Assembly (NCBI GenBank): GCA_913060515.1
Contig: CAJXRZ010000039.1
Coordinates: 1 to 55,440, forward strand
Reading direction: 5' to 3'
DNA from: an uncultured Pseudomonadota bacterium
GTDB lineage: Bacteria; Myxococcota_A; UBA796; CAJQPC01
DNA: 55,440 bases
Shown here in pieces: positions 29,736 to 37,828 of the stretch (position 1 is its first letter; each line of letters begins with the position of its first letter). The translations under genes were made by a program, and so were the position numbers. A model generated the notes under the pieces. It was given only the letters and a program-made list of their open reading frames with translations. It was not told where the DNA came from and ran no database searches.

Positions 29736-30722
29736 ATGGCCCGATGGCTCGTGTCCCAAGGTGACCGTCAGTTCTCAGCTTCAGATCTGGATGAGCTCAA
29801 GCAGCTCGCCCGGGAAGGCAAGGTCACCCAGACGGACATGATCCAGCCTCCGGGTGCCAGCGACTGGCTCTACGCCACTGAGCTCCCAGAGCTCAAAGGC
29901 CTGCTGCAAGGCGGCAGTACAGACGATCTCTACGAAGAGGACGACGTCCCCAAGCGCAACATGTTGCCCTTGGCCATCGGTCTGCTCGCAGTGATCGGCG
30001 TGGGTCTCTACTTCGCATACGACAGCTACACCAAGCTGCCAGAGGCCTCCGACCTGGAGCTCTTGGGCGAGGGTGGCATGGCCATGAGCGAGGTGCTGAT
30101 CACTGGCAACTCGCCCCTGATGGACAAGCCGGACGGCGCACAAGTCGGCACCGTCGAAAAGGACAGTCAGGCCTCGATTCTGGGCAAGCGCGAGGGCTGG
30201 TACCACATCCGCAGCGCCGCCGGCCAAGACGGCTACATCAAGACCGAGAACGCGATTCCGGCCTACATGTTCGCCGACGCGGAGACCCAGCAGGACCACG
30301 ATCCGCTCTACAACCCGAACGACTACGTCTCGGTGAAGAACGCCTCTTGGATGCAGCTGGATGCCCGCAACAAGAACTTCACCCTCTTCCAGTTCATGGT
30401 TCACAACCAGTCCAAGTTCCCCATGACCGACCTGGTCTTGGTGGCGACCATCAAGGACAAGAACGACAAAGAGCTCGAGCGTGTGGAGATCGCCGTCGAA
30501 GGCATGATTCCCCCCCACGAAGCGACGATGATTGGCACCATCGAGCAAGACGATGGCACCAAGCGTTTGGTGACCACGGTGACGTACCAAGAGATGTCTC
30601 AGACCGACACAGGGCTCCCCAAGCTCTGGACTGACGGCGTTGGGGTAGAGCTTCAGGCTCCTGGCTTCAGCGAGGCCAACATTACCGTTCTTGAGGTTCG
30701 GGCCGTCCCGCCGACCAACTAG
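29736..30722 (+). CDS. GYF_2-domain membrane protein with a periplasmic SH3-like domain
   Basis: A 328-residue protein. The N-terminus (MARWLVSQGDRQFSASDLDEL to about 55) is a GYF_2/DUF4339-type cytoplasmic domain. One helix lies at 77-95 (PLAIGLLAVIGVGLYFAY). A bacterial SH3-like domain follows at about 115-172 (NSPLMDKPDGAQVGTV, KREGWYHIRSAAGQDGYI). The rest (about 190-328) is a beta-rich periplasmic domain resembling FxLYD-type modules (TLFQFMVHNQSKFPMTDLVL). Such proteins may link cytoplasmic partners with the cell wall. An upstream in-frame start at 29700 is less likely because GAGGAG fits the ATG at 29736. Confidence 0.7.
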   Translation: MARWLVSQGDRQFSASDLDELKQLAREGKVTQTDMIQPPGASDWLYATELPELKGLLQGGSTDDLYEEDDVPKRNMLPLAIGLLAVIGVGLYFAYDSYTKLPEASDLELLGEGGMAMSEVLITGNSPLMDKPDGAQVGTVEKDSQASILGKREGWYHIRSAAGQDGYIKTENAIPAYMFADAETQQDHDPLYNPNDYVSVKNASWMQLDARNKNFTLFQFMVHNQSKFPMTDLVLVATIKDKNDKELERVEIAVEGMIPPHEATMIGTIEQDDGTKRLVTTVTYQEMSQTDTGLPKLWTDGVGVELQAPGFSEANITVLEVRAVPPTN

Positions 30723-30778
30723 CGCGCGGGTCACGGCATCTCAGCCGGCCCTAGCAAAGCCTTCAGCGCGGCGCCCTT

Positions 30779-31936
30779 TCAGCGCAGCGTCGCGGTCCCC
30801 AGCAAGCCGATGTAGCTCGCGCCTTCCAGTGTGTTTCCCGTCTTGGGATTCACCTGGCTGCTGCCTTGGCGTCGGGAGAGTTGGATGCTCATCAGCGCCC
30901 CGCTTGGATAGCCAGTGAACAGGCTGGCCGGCAGCGTGGCCCCGCCGTTGTCCTCGGTGTGGCAGTAGAGCTCACCGATCACCGCGCTGCCTGCCGGGTT
31001 GTAGATCGTCAGCCAGATCAAGAAGCTCTCAGACTGACCACTGGGCGACCACGTGAAGGTCACGTTGTTGCGGTTGATGTCCGTGAAGGCGCTCTGGCTG
31101 GGATTCAGGATGCTGATCGGCTGGATGTCGTCGAAGCCCGAGGTCGTCTCCATCACGTCGTTGACGCTCCAAGCAACGTCCGGCACCTGCAGATCGTAAG
31201 CGCTGTTCCAGAGCTTGTCCTCGGTGCCCAGGCTGGAGCTCAGGTACACGCCAGCGCTCCCCCGCTGAAGGCCCACGCTCGTGGATCCAGCGCTGACGTA
31301 GGCCCATGTGCCCAAGTCGTTGTAGGAGCTGGCAGGGGGCGAGCTGGCAGAGGTCGTCTCGCAGGTCCCCTGGGGCGGCAGGTCGTCCAGCCAGCTCGCG
31401 CTCACAGGGTCGTGGAAGGCCGCCGCAATGCTGAACTCCAAGCTGCTGGGCGCACTGAAGCACTCTGGGCAGCCGTAGACCAAGTAGCTGTACTCCACCA
31501 GGCCTTCGGTCAGCCCCGTGATGGGCACATCCGTGTCCGTGTCCGTGTCCGTGTCCGTGTCCGCGTCTGTGTCGGCGTCTCCTCCTCCCTGGCCGTAGTA
31601 GAAGCCTTGGTAGGCCACCGCCTCCTCGTCGCCGTTGACGACCTTTACGTCCACCGGCCCAGCGACGGGTACCTCAGGCGAGGTCACCAGGAGCTGCCCG
31701 CTGCCCAACACGGTGGCATCGAGCTCTAGGCTCCCGAAGAAGACCTGCGGGTCCAGCCCAAAGCCCTCGCCCAGAATCTGGACCGAGGTTCCCCCAGAGA
31801 GCGGCCCCGTCGCAGGCTCGATGGCTGTGATGCAGATCCCCTCGCAGGGGACCTCGAGCTGAGAGTCGCTCTCTGGCAGCGAATCTCGCTCCAGGCCATA
31901 GGTGCCGCAAGCAACCAGCAGCAGGGGCAAAACCAA
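30779..31936 (-). CDS. Predicted lipoprotein with IPT/TIG domain and Asp-Thr linker; last gene of the lipoprotein operon
   Basis: A 385-residue protein if it starts at the TTG at 31936, four bases after the stop of the preceding gene: MVLPLLLVACGTYG gives a short signal peptide with Cys10. No strong ribosome site is seen and the start is uncertain; frames reaching 32056 run into the upstream gene. Residues about 32-115 form an IPT/TIG Ig-like domain (ITAIEPATGPLSGGT, SVQILGEGFG). A (Asp-Thr)n linker follows, then a 220-residue C-terminal domain with YLVYGCPECFSAP and NPSQSAFTDINR that I do not recognise. The linker is encoded by a six-base DNA repeat. Probably surface-exposed. Confidence 0.65.
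   Translation of the reverse strand: MVLPLLLVACGTYGLERDSLPESDSQLEVPCEGICITAIEPATGPLSGGTSVQILGEGFGLDPQVFFGSLELDATVLGSGQLLVTSPEVPVAGPVDVKVVNGDEEAVAYQGFYYGQGGGDADTDADTDTDTDTDTDVPITGLTEGLVEYSYLVYGCPECFSAPSSLEFSIAAAFHDPVSASWLDDLPPQGTCETTSASSPPASSYNDLGTWAYVSAGSTSVGLQRGSAGVYLSSSLGTEDKLWNSAYDLQVPDVAWSVNDVMETTSGFDDIQPISILNPSQSAFTDINRNNVTFTWSPSGQSESFLIWLTIYNPAGSAVIGELYCHTEDNGGATLPASLFTGYPSGALMSIQLSRRQGSSQVNPKTGNTLEGASYIGLLGTATLR
31531..31578. repeat. Hexanucleotide repeat encoding an Asp-Thr linker
   Basis: Five perfect copies of CCGTGT (31531-31560) and three degenerate copies (31561-31578) lie inside the lipoprotein gene and encode alternating Asp and Thr. Copy-number changes keep the frame, so only linker length would vary. 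Confidence 0.9.
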
Positions 31937-31940
31937 GGGT

Positions 31941-34658
31941 CTACCAGCGCAAGCTGTAGAAATTGGACTGGTCGTAGCCCGTGTAGTAGTAGCCCCAATT
32001 GTCTGGGAAGTGGTCGCAGAAGCTACCGGTCTCCGTGCCACACCAGCCTGCACCAAATCCAGCCCGGATCTGCGTGCTGCTGATGCCCATGTCCGCCTCG
32101 TTCCATGCCAGTCGCACCGTGGTGCTGTCCGGGTAGGTCACCGTGGGCTTGGCGAGGGTCACAAAGGCTGAGTCGTAGCCTTGCAGCTTGGCCGAGGTGC
32201 CCTGAAGGCTGAGGCGGTAGAAGGTGTAGTCGCCAGAGCTGGCCACAGCCCACATCTCAATGAAGGCGGTGCTGGTGTCAAAGGCGCTGGCCGTGAGGTA
32301 CTCCAACTCAAAGACGCCGCCGCTGACACGGTAGCGCGCGTTCACCAGGTCCACGGTGTAGCCGCCGGAGCTGTCCCCGATTGGGTCGTTGGCGGTGCTC
32401 ACGTAGAGCCAAGGGGCTTCACCCAGCACGATCTGGGCCTCGCTGGTGTACTCCACGCCGTTGGCGTCGGTCATGGTCATCAGCAGGTCCAAGGTCTCGC
32501 CGAGACTGGCCCCCGCCTCGACGCTGACCTCGAAGTCTTTGTCCTGGCTCACCCCAACGTCCAGGCTGCCCAGCAGCGTGCTGCTGCCATCGACCGTCGA
32601 GTCTGCGGTGCTGGAGCTCTGGCGGGTGAGCACAGCGCTCACCAAGCCGGTGGCACCCTGGTCACCCAAGTTGGTGATCTCGATGTCCAGGTCCGCGGTC
32701 TCGCCGGGCTCCAACAAACCATCGTTGTCGCCACCGCTGCGGTCGTCGATCTCGATGCTGGTGATGCGCAGAACGGGCCAAGGAACGGACATGGACACAG
32801 GCACGGACCACGACTCCAAGCCGTCGTTCAGGGCCAAGTCAGCGACCACAGAGGTGCTGTCCACGTGGTCATCGGAGACCTCGACCTGAAAGCCCGTCAG
32901 AGTTCGGCGGGCGCCTGCACTCCAAACATTGTTGGTCAGGTTCTTGGGCCCACCGCTGACCACGCTGAGATCGGAGTCACTGCTCGTGAGCTCCGCGACC
33001 ACCGCGCCAGCGCTGTCTGCCCCTTGGTTGGTCAACTCAATGCTCAGGTCGACCGTGTCCCCAGGCTGAATGCTGCTGGGCGTTGTGGTGAGCAGCGTGA
33101 TGACCGGTAGAGGGGGCTCAGGCACATAGGCCAGGGCCTCCGTACCGCCACCGAGCACGGGCGGCAGTACCGCCGCGGCGTACTCCTCGCCACCGTAGCC
33201 CAAGGTAAAGCTGTCGAATGAACCGATCGCATCACCACTGACCTTGGCGTACCAGCGCTGGCTGGGGTCCGGGGGCAGCAGATCGTAGCGGTCGGTCAGG
33301 TCCACATCCACAGTGAGCACGCCAGCTTCGGGCTGCCCGCTGTACACGGTCTCCGACCAGATGGGTGCATCTGGGGCACCCACGCCGAGCTCAATCTGGA
33401 GCAGATCCCCGGTGCTCAGGTCCAAGACGACCTGCCCGGAGCTCTCAACGCCGACCAGGAAGGTCTGCGCGAAGACCCAGGTCTTCTCCCCTTCGGTCAC
33501 GCTGAACTGGAGGGGCAAGCGGCTGTTGTCCGGCCACTCACCGTCCACCGTCAGCTCAAAGTCCGCACTGGCGCTGCCCAGGGCAGCGATGCTGGGGATC
33601 TCCACCACCGGCGAGGCCACAGTGGCTCCCCCGGAAGGCATGCTCAGCTCTACGCTCAGCGGACCACCCGCCAAGTCGACCAGGTTCTCCAAGGCCAGGC
33701 TCAGAGTCGTCGTCTCCCCCGGATGCACCGGGTCAGGAGACCAAGAGATGCTGGGACTTAGGTCCACGGACAAGACGTCAACGGCGACATCATCGATGTA
33801 CCAGTCGTCCGTTGCTGCACCGGCATAGCGCCAGGCCAAGTACACGGCCCGCTCGCCTGCAAGATCAGAGAGCTCGACCACGACCGAACGCTCAAAGCTG
33901 CCGTCGGCAGGAGGGGCCAGGTCGACCAGCTTGGTGAAGTCCCCATCACTGGGAATGCGGGAGCCCGTGGACACCCAGAGTGAGTGGTCCGCACCTGCAG
34001 GCAACTGACCGAGCTCGTTCCAGGTCACCTGGGTGCGGCCGGCCGCGCCAAAGTCCAGCGCTGGCGTGATGAGGTAGTCGTCGATCACCTTGGAGGAGTC
34101 CGAGTTGCGCAGATGCGCGATGCTGGTCTCCCCGTTTGCGGCCCGCGAGCTGCTCAAGGCCCAGGGGCTTCCGCGGAACTCCACGGAGTCCTGTGCCCAG
34201 CCAAGTCCCCAGAGATCCGAGGAGGTGTCATCGAGCTCGAAGTCCTCCACAAATGGGAGGGCCTCACCGATGACCTGCACTTCGACGCTGAAGGCATCGG
34301 GGTCGGGATCGGCGGGCAAGAAGCTGGTCGCTGGGAACTCTCCCAAGTCCACGGCCCGGATGTAGTAGGTCATCGCGGGCGAGCTGACCTCGGCGCCGGG
34401 AATCTCTCCACTCCACTCTTGCCCCCCATCGGAAGCTTCGAGCTCGAGGGTGTTCCAGAAGGCACCGCCTTCGGTGCGGTAGTAGAGCTTCAGCTCCCCC
34501 ACTCCATCGGGATCCTCCGCCGTCACCGAGACTGCGATGGGCTCTCCAACCAGCACTGCAGCGGCGCTTGGGGTGTGGGCCAGCTCGGGGCCCAAGAGCT
34601 CAACTTGGCTGTCTTCGGTCTCGTCTTTGGAGCATGCGAGCAGCAAGAGCCAGATCAT
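31941..34658 (-). CDS. Large multidomain lipoprotein: Ig-like, choice-of-anchor-J and CARDB-like domains
   Basis: A 905-residue protein starting MIWLLLLACSKDE, with seven hydrophobic residues before the lipobox Cys9. Visible order: an Ig-like domain (about 22-125), a jelly-roll domain of choice-of-anchor-J type (135-297: FVEDFELDD, WYIDDVAVD), then CARDB-like Ig modules at about 300-400, 515-625 and 630-745 (SPDPVHPGETTTLSLALEN; LEPGETADLDIEITNLGDQG). A C-terminal beta-rich domain (about 750-905) contains AWNEADMGISS. This is an adhesin-like surface architecture with no catalytic motif. The ATG overlaps the stop of the preceding Cys-rich lipoprotein gene (ATGA). Frames reaching 35036 only shadow that gene. 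Confidence 0.8.
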   Translation of the reverse strand: MIWLLLLACSKDETEDSQVELLGPELAHTPSAAAVLVGEPIAVSVTAEDPDGVGELKLYYRTEGGAFWNTLELEASDGGQEWSGEIPGAEVSSPAMTYYIRAVDLGEFPATSFLPADPDPDAFSVEVQVIGEALPFVEDFELDDTSSDLWGLGWAQDSVEFRGSPWALSSSRAANGETSIAHLRNSDSSKVIDDYLITPALDFGAAGRTQVTWNELGQLPAGADHSLWVSTGSRIPSDGDFTKLVDLAPPADGSFERSVVVELSDLAGERAVYLAWRYAGAATDDWYIDDVAVDVLSVDLSPSISWSPDPVHPGETTTLSLALENLVDLAGGPLSVELSMPSGGATVASPVVEIPSIAALGSASADFELTVDGEWPDNSRLPLQFSVTEGEKTWVFAQTFLVGVESSGQVVLDLSTGDLLQIELGVGAPDAPIWSETVYSGQPEAGVLTVDVDLTDRYDLLPPDPSQRWYAKVSGDAIGSFDSFTLGYGGEEYAAAVLPPVLGGGTEALAYVPEPPLPVITLLTTTPSSIQPGDTVDLSIELTNQGADSAGAVVAELTSSDSDLSVVSGGPKNLTNNVWSAGARRTLTGFQVEVSDDHVDSTSVVADLALNDGLESWSVPVSMSVPWPVLRITSIEIDDRSGGDNDGLLEPGETADLDIEITNLGDQGATGLVSAVLTRQSSSTADSTVDGSSTLLGSLDVGVSQDKDFEVSVEAGASLGETLDLLMTMTDANGVEYTSEAQIVLGEAPWLYVSTANDPIGDSSGGYTVDLVNARYRVSGGVFELEYLTASAFDTSTAFIEMWAVASSGDYTFYRLSLQGTSAKLQGYDSAFVTLAKPTVTYPDSTTVRLAWNEADMGISSTQIRAGFGAGWCGTETGSFCDHFPDNWGYYYTGYDQSNFYSLRW

Positions 34659-35263
34659 TGGGACTCCTCGAAGCACTGGGGGTCGACCGGGTCCAAGATC
34701 GGCGGCAAGGTTGGAATTTCCTTGGTCGAGTCGTCCTCGTCGTAGAGCCAGCAGTAGGTCGCGCACTGGTAGGTCACGATGTTGCCGTTGAAGTCCCCTA
34801 CGGGCAGGCAGCCGTAGCCGGATGGGCAGTCGGTGTCGGTCTCGCAGACCACGCCGCAATAGTCGTTGGCGCCCCAGTTCAGGCAGAGGTTCTCGCCGCC
34901 TCCGCCACAGTCCGCGTCCGAGTTGCAGGACTTGCAGTAGTAGCCGCTGGCCTCGTAGCAGTCCCCCGAGGCGGTGTTGCAGAACTCGCCAAATCCACAG
35001 TCCAACTGTGTGTCTCGGCAGGAGCCAGGCACACACTCACGCACGTCGGTGTTGCAGATGTCCCCGGGGTAGCAGTCCGAGTCTTCCAAGCAGCCGTCCG
35101 TGCACTGCCGCTCATCGCAGTACTGCTCAATGCCACACTGGTCCGAGGTGGCGCAGGGGATCTCCAGGCAGGTGCCTTCCATGCAGATCGAACCAAAGTC
35201 GCAGGCGAGCTCCTCGGAGCACTCCACCTCAGGCTGACAAGCCAGCATCATCAGGATGAACAT
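34655..35263 (-). CDS. Cysteine-rich predicted lipoprotein
   Basis: A 202-residue protein starting MFILMMLACQPEVEC; only eight residues precede the lipobox Cys. The mature part carries more than 25 Cys in repeats of the type C-x-x-D-x-D-C-x-x-G-x-x-C (for example CLEDSDCYPGDIC and CETDTDCPSGYGC), which resemble the disulfide-rich Dickkopf/EGF-like repeats common in myxobacterial surface proteins. Acidic loops could bind calcium. The ATG directly follows the in-frame TGA of the preceding gene (TGAATG), so no earlier start exists. The stop overlaps the next start. Confidence 0.8.
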   Translation of the reverse strand: MFILMMLACQPEVECSEELACDFGSICMEGTCLEIPCATSDQCGIEQYCDERQCTDGCLEDSDCYPGDICNTDVRECVPGSCRDTQLDCGFGEFCNTASGDCYEASGYYCKSCNSDADCGGGGENLCLNWGANDYCGVVCETDTDCPSGYGCLPVGDFNGNIVTYQCATYCWLYDEDDSTKEIPTLPPILDPVDPQCFEESQ

Positions 35264-36886
35264 TCAGTTGGTCCCTTCGTCGGTGTTCTCAGTGCCTGTG
35301 GCACGGAGTTCGTACTCCACCGTGATGTAGGTATTCGGCGCGGGGACCTGCCCCTCTTCGAAGCGGACGGCGTTCCTCTCAACGACATAGCTCCAGTCCA
35401 CACCCTCTTCCAAGGTGCGGATGTAGGAGTCCAAGTTCTCGCTCTCATAGAGATCCACCTCGAAGGAGGTCGGGTTCGGATTGCCTGAGAGCTCGAACTC
35501 AACAGCCAGTCCCGAGAGGATCAGACCCAGCTCAGCCGCGATGGGCGAGAAGTCTTGGTCACAGATGGACTCCACCAAGCCTTCCGTACGGTTGGCCAGA
35601 TCGACGTAGCGCTTGCCATAGTCGGCCACGCCATCGGCGCTGCTGCAAGAGGGCTCCCCGCTGAACTCGGGAGCGCGCTCTCCGACCACTGCGGAGATGT
35701 TGAAGCGCTGGTGGTCGCGGTAGGCGCTCTCACCCTTGAGCTCCGTGAAGAAGCGCAGGTAGTCGTTGACCGGCAGAGCCGAGTCGTCGTCCTCGTCCGA
35801 GACAAAAATCAGGGAGAGGTTGGCCTCTTCCCGCAAGAAGCCCGCGTTCACGGTGCTGAGCAGTGGCTCGCTCAGTCCCAGGCGTGCGGCCTGGTAGCCC
35901 ATCTCGATGCCTGCACCAGAGGTGCCCTGGGCGACCATCTCGGAGAAGATCTCGCTGGCTCCTTCGGTCTCGGGCGTGATCACGACGACGTTGTTGTTCA
36001 GGGTGAAGTCCGGCCCCATGGCCACGCTGCCGTCCACACCGCCGTTGGCGCTGCTGTCGCTGCTGCGGGCGAGGACCAGGGTTCCGCCAGCAGCCAAGCT
36101 GGTGCCCGTAGGGATGGTGAAGTCGTTGCGGCCGCTGTCACTGAGGTGCATGCCGCCCAGATCGAGGGTCACGTCCGTGGTGATGTTCCTAAGCTCCACC
36201 CACTCGCCTTGGTCATCCGCGACCGCGGACGGGTTCGCCATGAACTCCGTGATGATGAGCTGGCCGACCTTGGGCGCGGTGCCCGCGGTGTCCGGACCGC
36301 CCGTATCGTCGGTGGCCGTATCGTCTGTGGAAGAGTCGGCGGTGTCTCCACCACTGTCGCCCGTCTCCCCTGCCAGCTTCGCGCTGCAGGAGTCGTTTTC
36401 AGCTCCGGGAGTGCCCAGGTCCCCATCGCCATAGGCGCTCTTGGAGGGACACCAGCTGGCCTGGACGTCGTTGTCAGTCGCGCTGTAGAGGCTGGGATCC
36501 AGGCTCATCGAAGCGCCTTCCACAATCTCCCAGTCACGAGTGAACTCGACCCGGTCAATGACCGCCCCCGTCGCCGAGGTCAGCCGAATCTCATCGTCAC
36601 CGCCGACAAAGCGGCCGGAGAACTGCTCCTGCACGGTGTCCGTGGTGACCACCGAGATCTGGTAGTCCACATCGACGCCGTCGAAGTACTGGATGAAGCT
36701 GTCGAAGTTGGACGCCAGCTTGTCCTGCTCCTCAAACATGGAGCAGGAGTTGTCTACGACAAGCAGCACGTCCACCTGGTTGCGTCCATTCTGCTGGAAC
36801 ACGTCGGTGTACTTCTGGTTGTAGAACTCGTAGTCGCTGCAACCGGCCATTCCAAGAATGCCGAGCAGCCAGAGCTTCTTATTCAC
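35264..36886 (-). CDS. VWA-domain lipoprotein interrupted by a rearranged lamin-tail domain
   Basis: A 540-residue lipoprotein (MNKKLWLLGILGMAGC, Cys16). Residues 38-95 are the first half of a VWA domain with MIDAS DNSCS at 46-50. At 97-168 follows what looks like the second half of a lamin-tail domain (GDDEIRLTSATGAVIDRV, ASMSLDPSLY, GDGDLGTPGAENDSC). A Thr/Asp/Gly linker (169-206) then leads to the first half of a lamin-tail domain (207-300: LIITEFMANPSAVADDQGEW). The VWA resumes at about 300 (VVITPETEGASEIFSE, LIFVSDEDDD). The C-terminal 85 residues are a beta-rich module. VWA domains bind proteins through a metal ion. GTG start at 36886, with GGAGG upstream. The start overlaps the previous stop by eight bases. 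Confidence 0.8.
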   Translation of the reverse strand: MNKKLWLLGILGMAGCSDYEFYNQKYTDVFQQNGRNQVDVLLVVDNSCSMFEEQDKLASNFDSFIQYFDGVDVDYQISVVTTDTVQEQFSGRFVGGDDEIRLTSATGAVIDRVEFTRDWEIVEGASMSLDPSLYSATDNDVQASWCPSKSAYGDGDLGTPGAENDSCSAKLAGETGDSGGDTADSSTDDTATDDTGGPDTAGTAPKVGQLIITEFMANPSAVADDQGEWVELRNITTDVTLDLGGMHLSDSGRNDFTIPTGTSLAAGGTLVLARSSDSSANGGVDGSVAMGPDFTLNNNVVVITPETEGASEIFSEMVAQGTSGAGIEMGYQAARLGLSEPLLSTVNAGFLREEANLSLIFVSDEDDDSALPVNDYLRFFTELKGESAYRDHQRFNISAVVGERAPEFSGEPSCSSADGVADYGKRYVDLANRTEGLVESICDQDFSPIAAELGLILSGLAVEFELSGNPNPTSFEVDLYESENLDSYIRTLEEGVDWSYVVERNAVRFEEGQVPAPNTYITVEYELRATGTENTDEGTN

Positions 36887-37811
36887 CGGTGTCCTCCGTC
36901 TCTTCCGCTTCCAGATCTGAGCCGCCGCCCACATCCAGTTGATCGACCATGGCCACCAGGAGTGCATCACTCAGACCAGGAGTCTGCGTGTTCCAGTGGA
37001 AAGAGCTGAAAATCACGCGCCCGCGCCCAGCCTCGAAAGAGAGCAGCAAGGGCACACCTGTGATGTCCGCGTAGCCCTCGGTGTCCGAGACCCGGTAGCT
37101 GACATCTGCCGTGGCGTAGACCTCTACGTCCGAGGCCACAGACTCAGCCAAGGCCCAGTTGGTGTAGTTGAAGTCCACCGACATGGTCTCGGCGCCCAGA
37201 TCCGTGATGAGGCCGTCGTTGGTCAGAGTCGCGGTCACTTTGCCAGCTGAGCCCACTTGAGCGACGTCAAAGGGGCTGCCGTCCGCGTCGCCTTCGTCGC
37301 CGTAGAACTGAACCCGCTCGGGCCAGAGCGCCTCGATGATGTCGTAGCTCCAGTCAGAGACGATGAGCGTGCGTCCGTCTGCCTCCACAAAGTCGGCGAT
37401 GTTGGCCAGTGCGTCCGGATCCGTGAGGAACTGGTCGTCCGCCTCCACGCCATTCCAGGTGTACTCGCCGAAGCCGCGGGCGCCGGAGTTGATGAACACG
37501 GCGTCTTGGCGGCTGATCTCAGCCCGACCGCGGTCGTCCACGAAAGTGAACAAGGTCTCTGCTTTCAGGGCAAGTGCGGCAGGGTCGACGCCGTCCTCGT
37601 AGGCCGGGCCCGCGATGAAGCCTTCGTAGATGGTGTGGGCAACGTCCAAGCGGCCCAGGTTCAGCTGCACACTGTCAAAGTCACCTGCGACCACCGCGAC
37701 GGCATCGTAGGGCTGCGCGACGATCTCGTTCTCAGTGCAACCCAGGCTTGTGGCCATGGGTAGCAGCAAGAGCGAAGCACCGGCAATTCGGCTGGGGTTC
37801 CAGCGCGACAT
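36879..37811 (-). CDS. Predicted lipoprotein with a GATase/ThuA-like alpha-beta domain
   Basis: A 310-residue protein with a normal lipoprotein signal (MSRWNPSRIAGASLLLLPMA, then TSLGC). The mature part reads like a class I glutamine-amidotransferase-like Rossmann fold without the catalytic Cys: DAVFINSGARGFGEYTW, LANIADFVEADGRTLIVSDWSYDIIEALWP, and a late strand GRGRVIFSSFHWNTQ. Similar domains in gliding or envelope proteins bind ligands. GAGGAGGGAGA lies just before the ATG at 37811. The gene starts 17 bases after the previous stop and ends inside the start of the VWA gene, so it is part of the lipoprotein operon. The domain call is tentative. Confidence 0.65.
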   Translation of the reverse strand: MSRWNPSRIAGASLLLLPMATSLGCTENEIVAQPYDAVAVVAGDFDSVQLNLGRLDVAHTIYEGFIAGPAYEDGVDPAALALKAETLFTFVDDRGRAEISRQDAVFINSGARGFGEYTWNGVEADDQFLTDPDALANIADFVEADGRTLIVSDWSYDIIEALWPERVQFYGDEGDADGSPFDVAQVGSAGKVTATLTNDGLITDLGAETMSVDFNYTNWALAESVASDVEVYATADVSYRVSDTEGYADITGVPLLLSFEAGRGRVIFSSFHWNTQTPGLSDALLVAMVDQLDVGGGSDLEAEETEDTGE

Positions 37812-37828
37812 GGGTTCTCCCTCCTCGA

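Noticed and set aside
31531-31578. Hexanucleotide repeat as a CRISPR array
   Set aside because: Units are six bases without spacers and encode an in-frame Asp-Thr linker.
35264-36886. Assembly chimera as the cause of the VWA/lamin-tail order
   Set aside because: The frame is open throughout, the VWA halves join without loss, and the permuted halves are linked by a typical Thr/Asp linker. A random chimera would not give this, though read coverage should still be checked.
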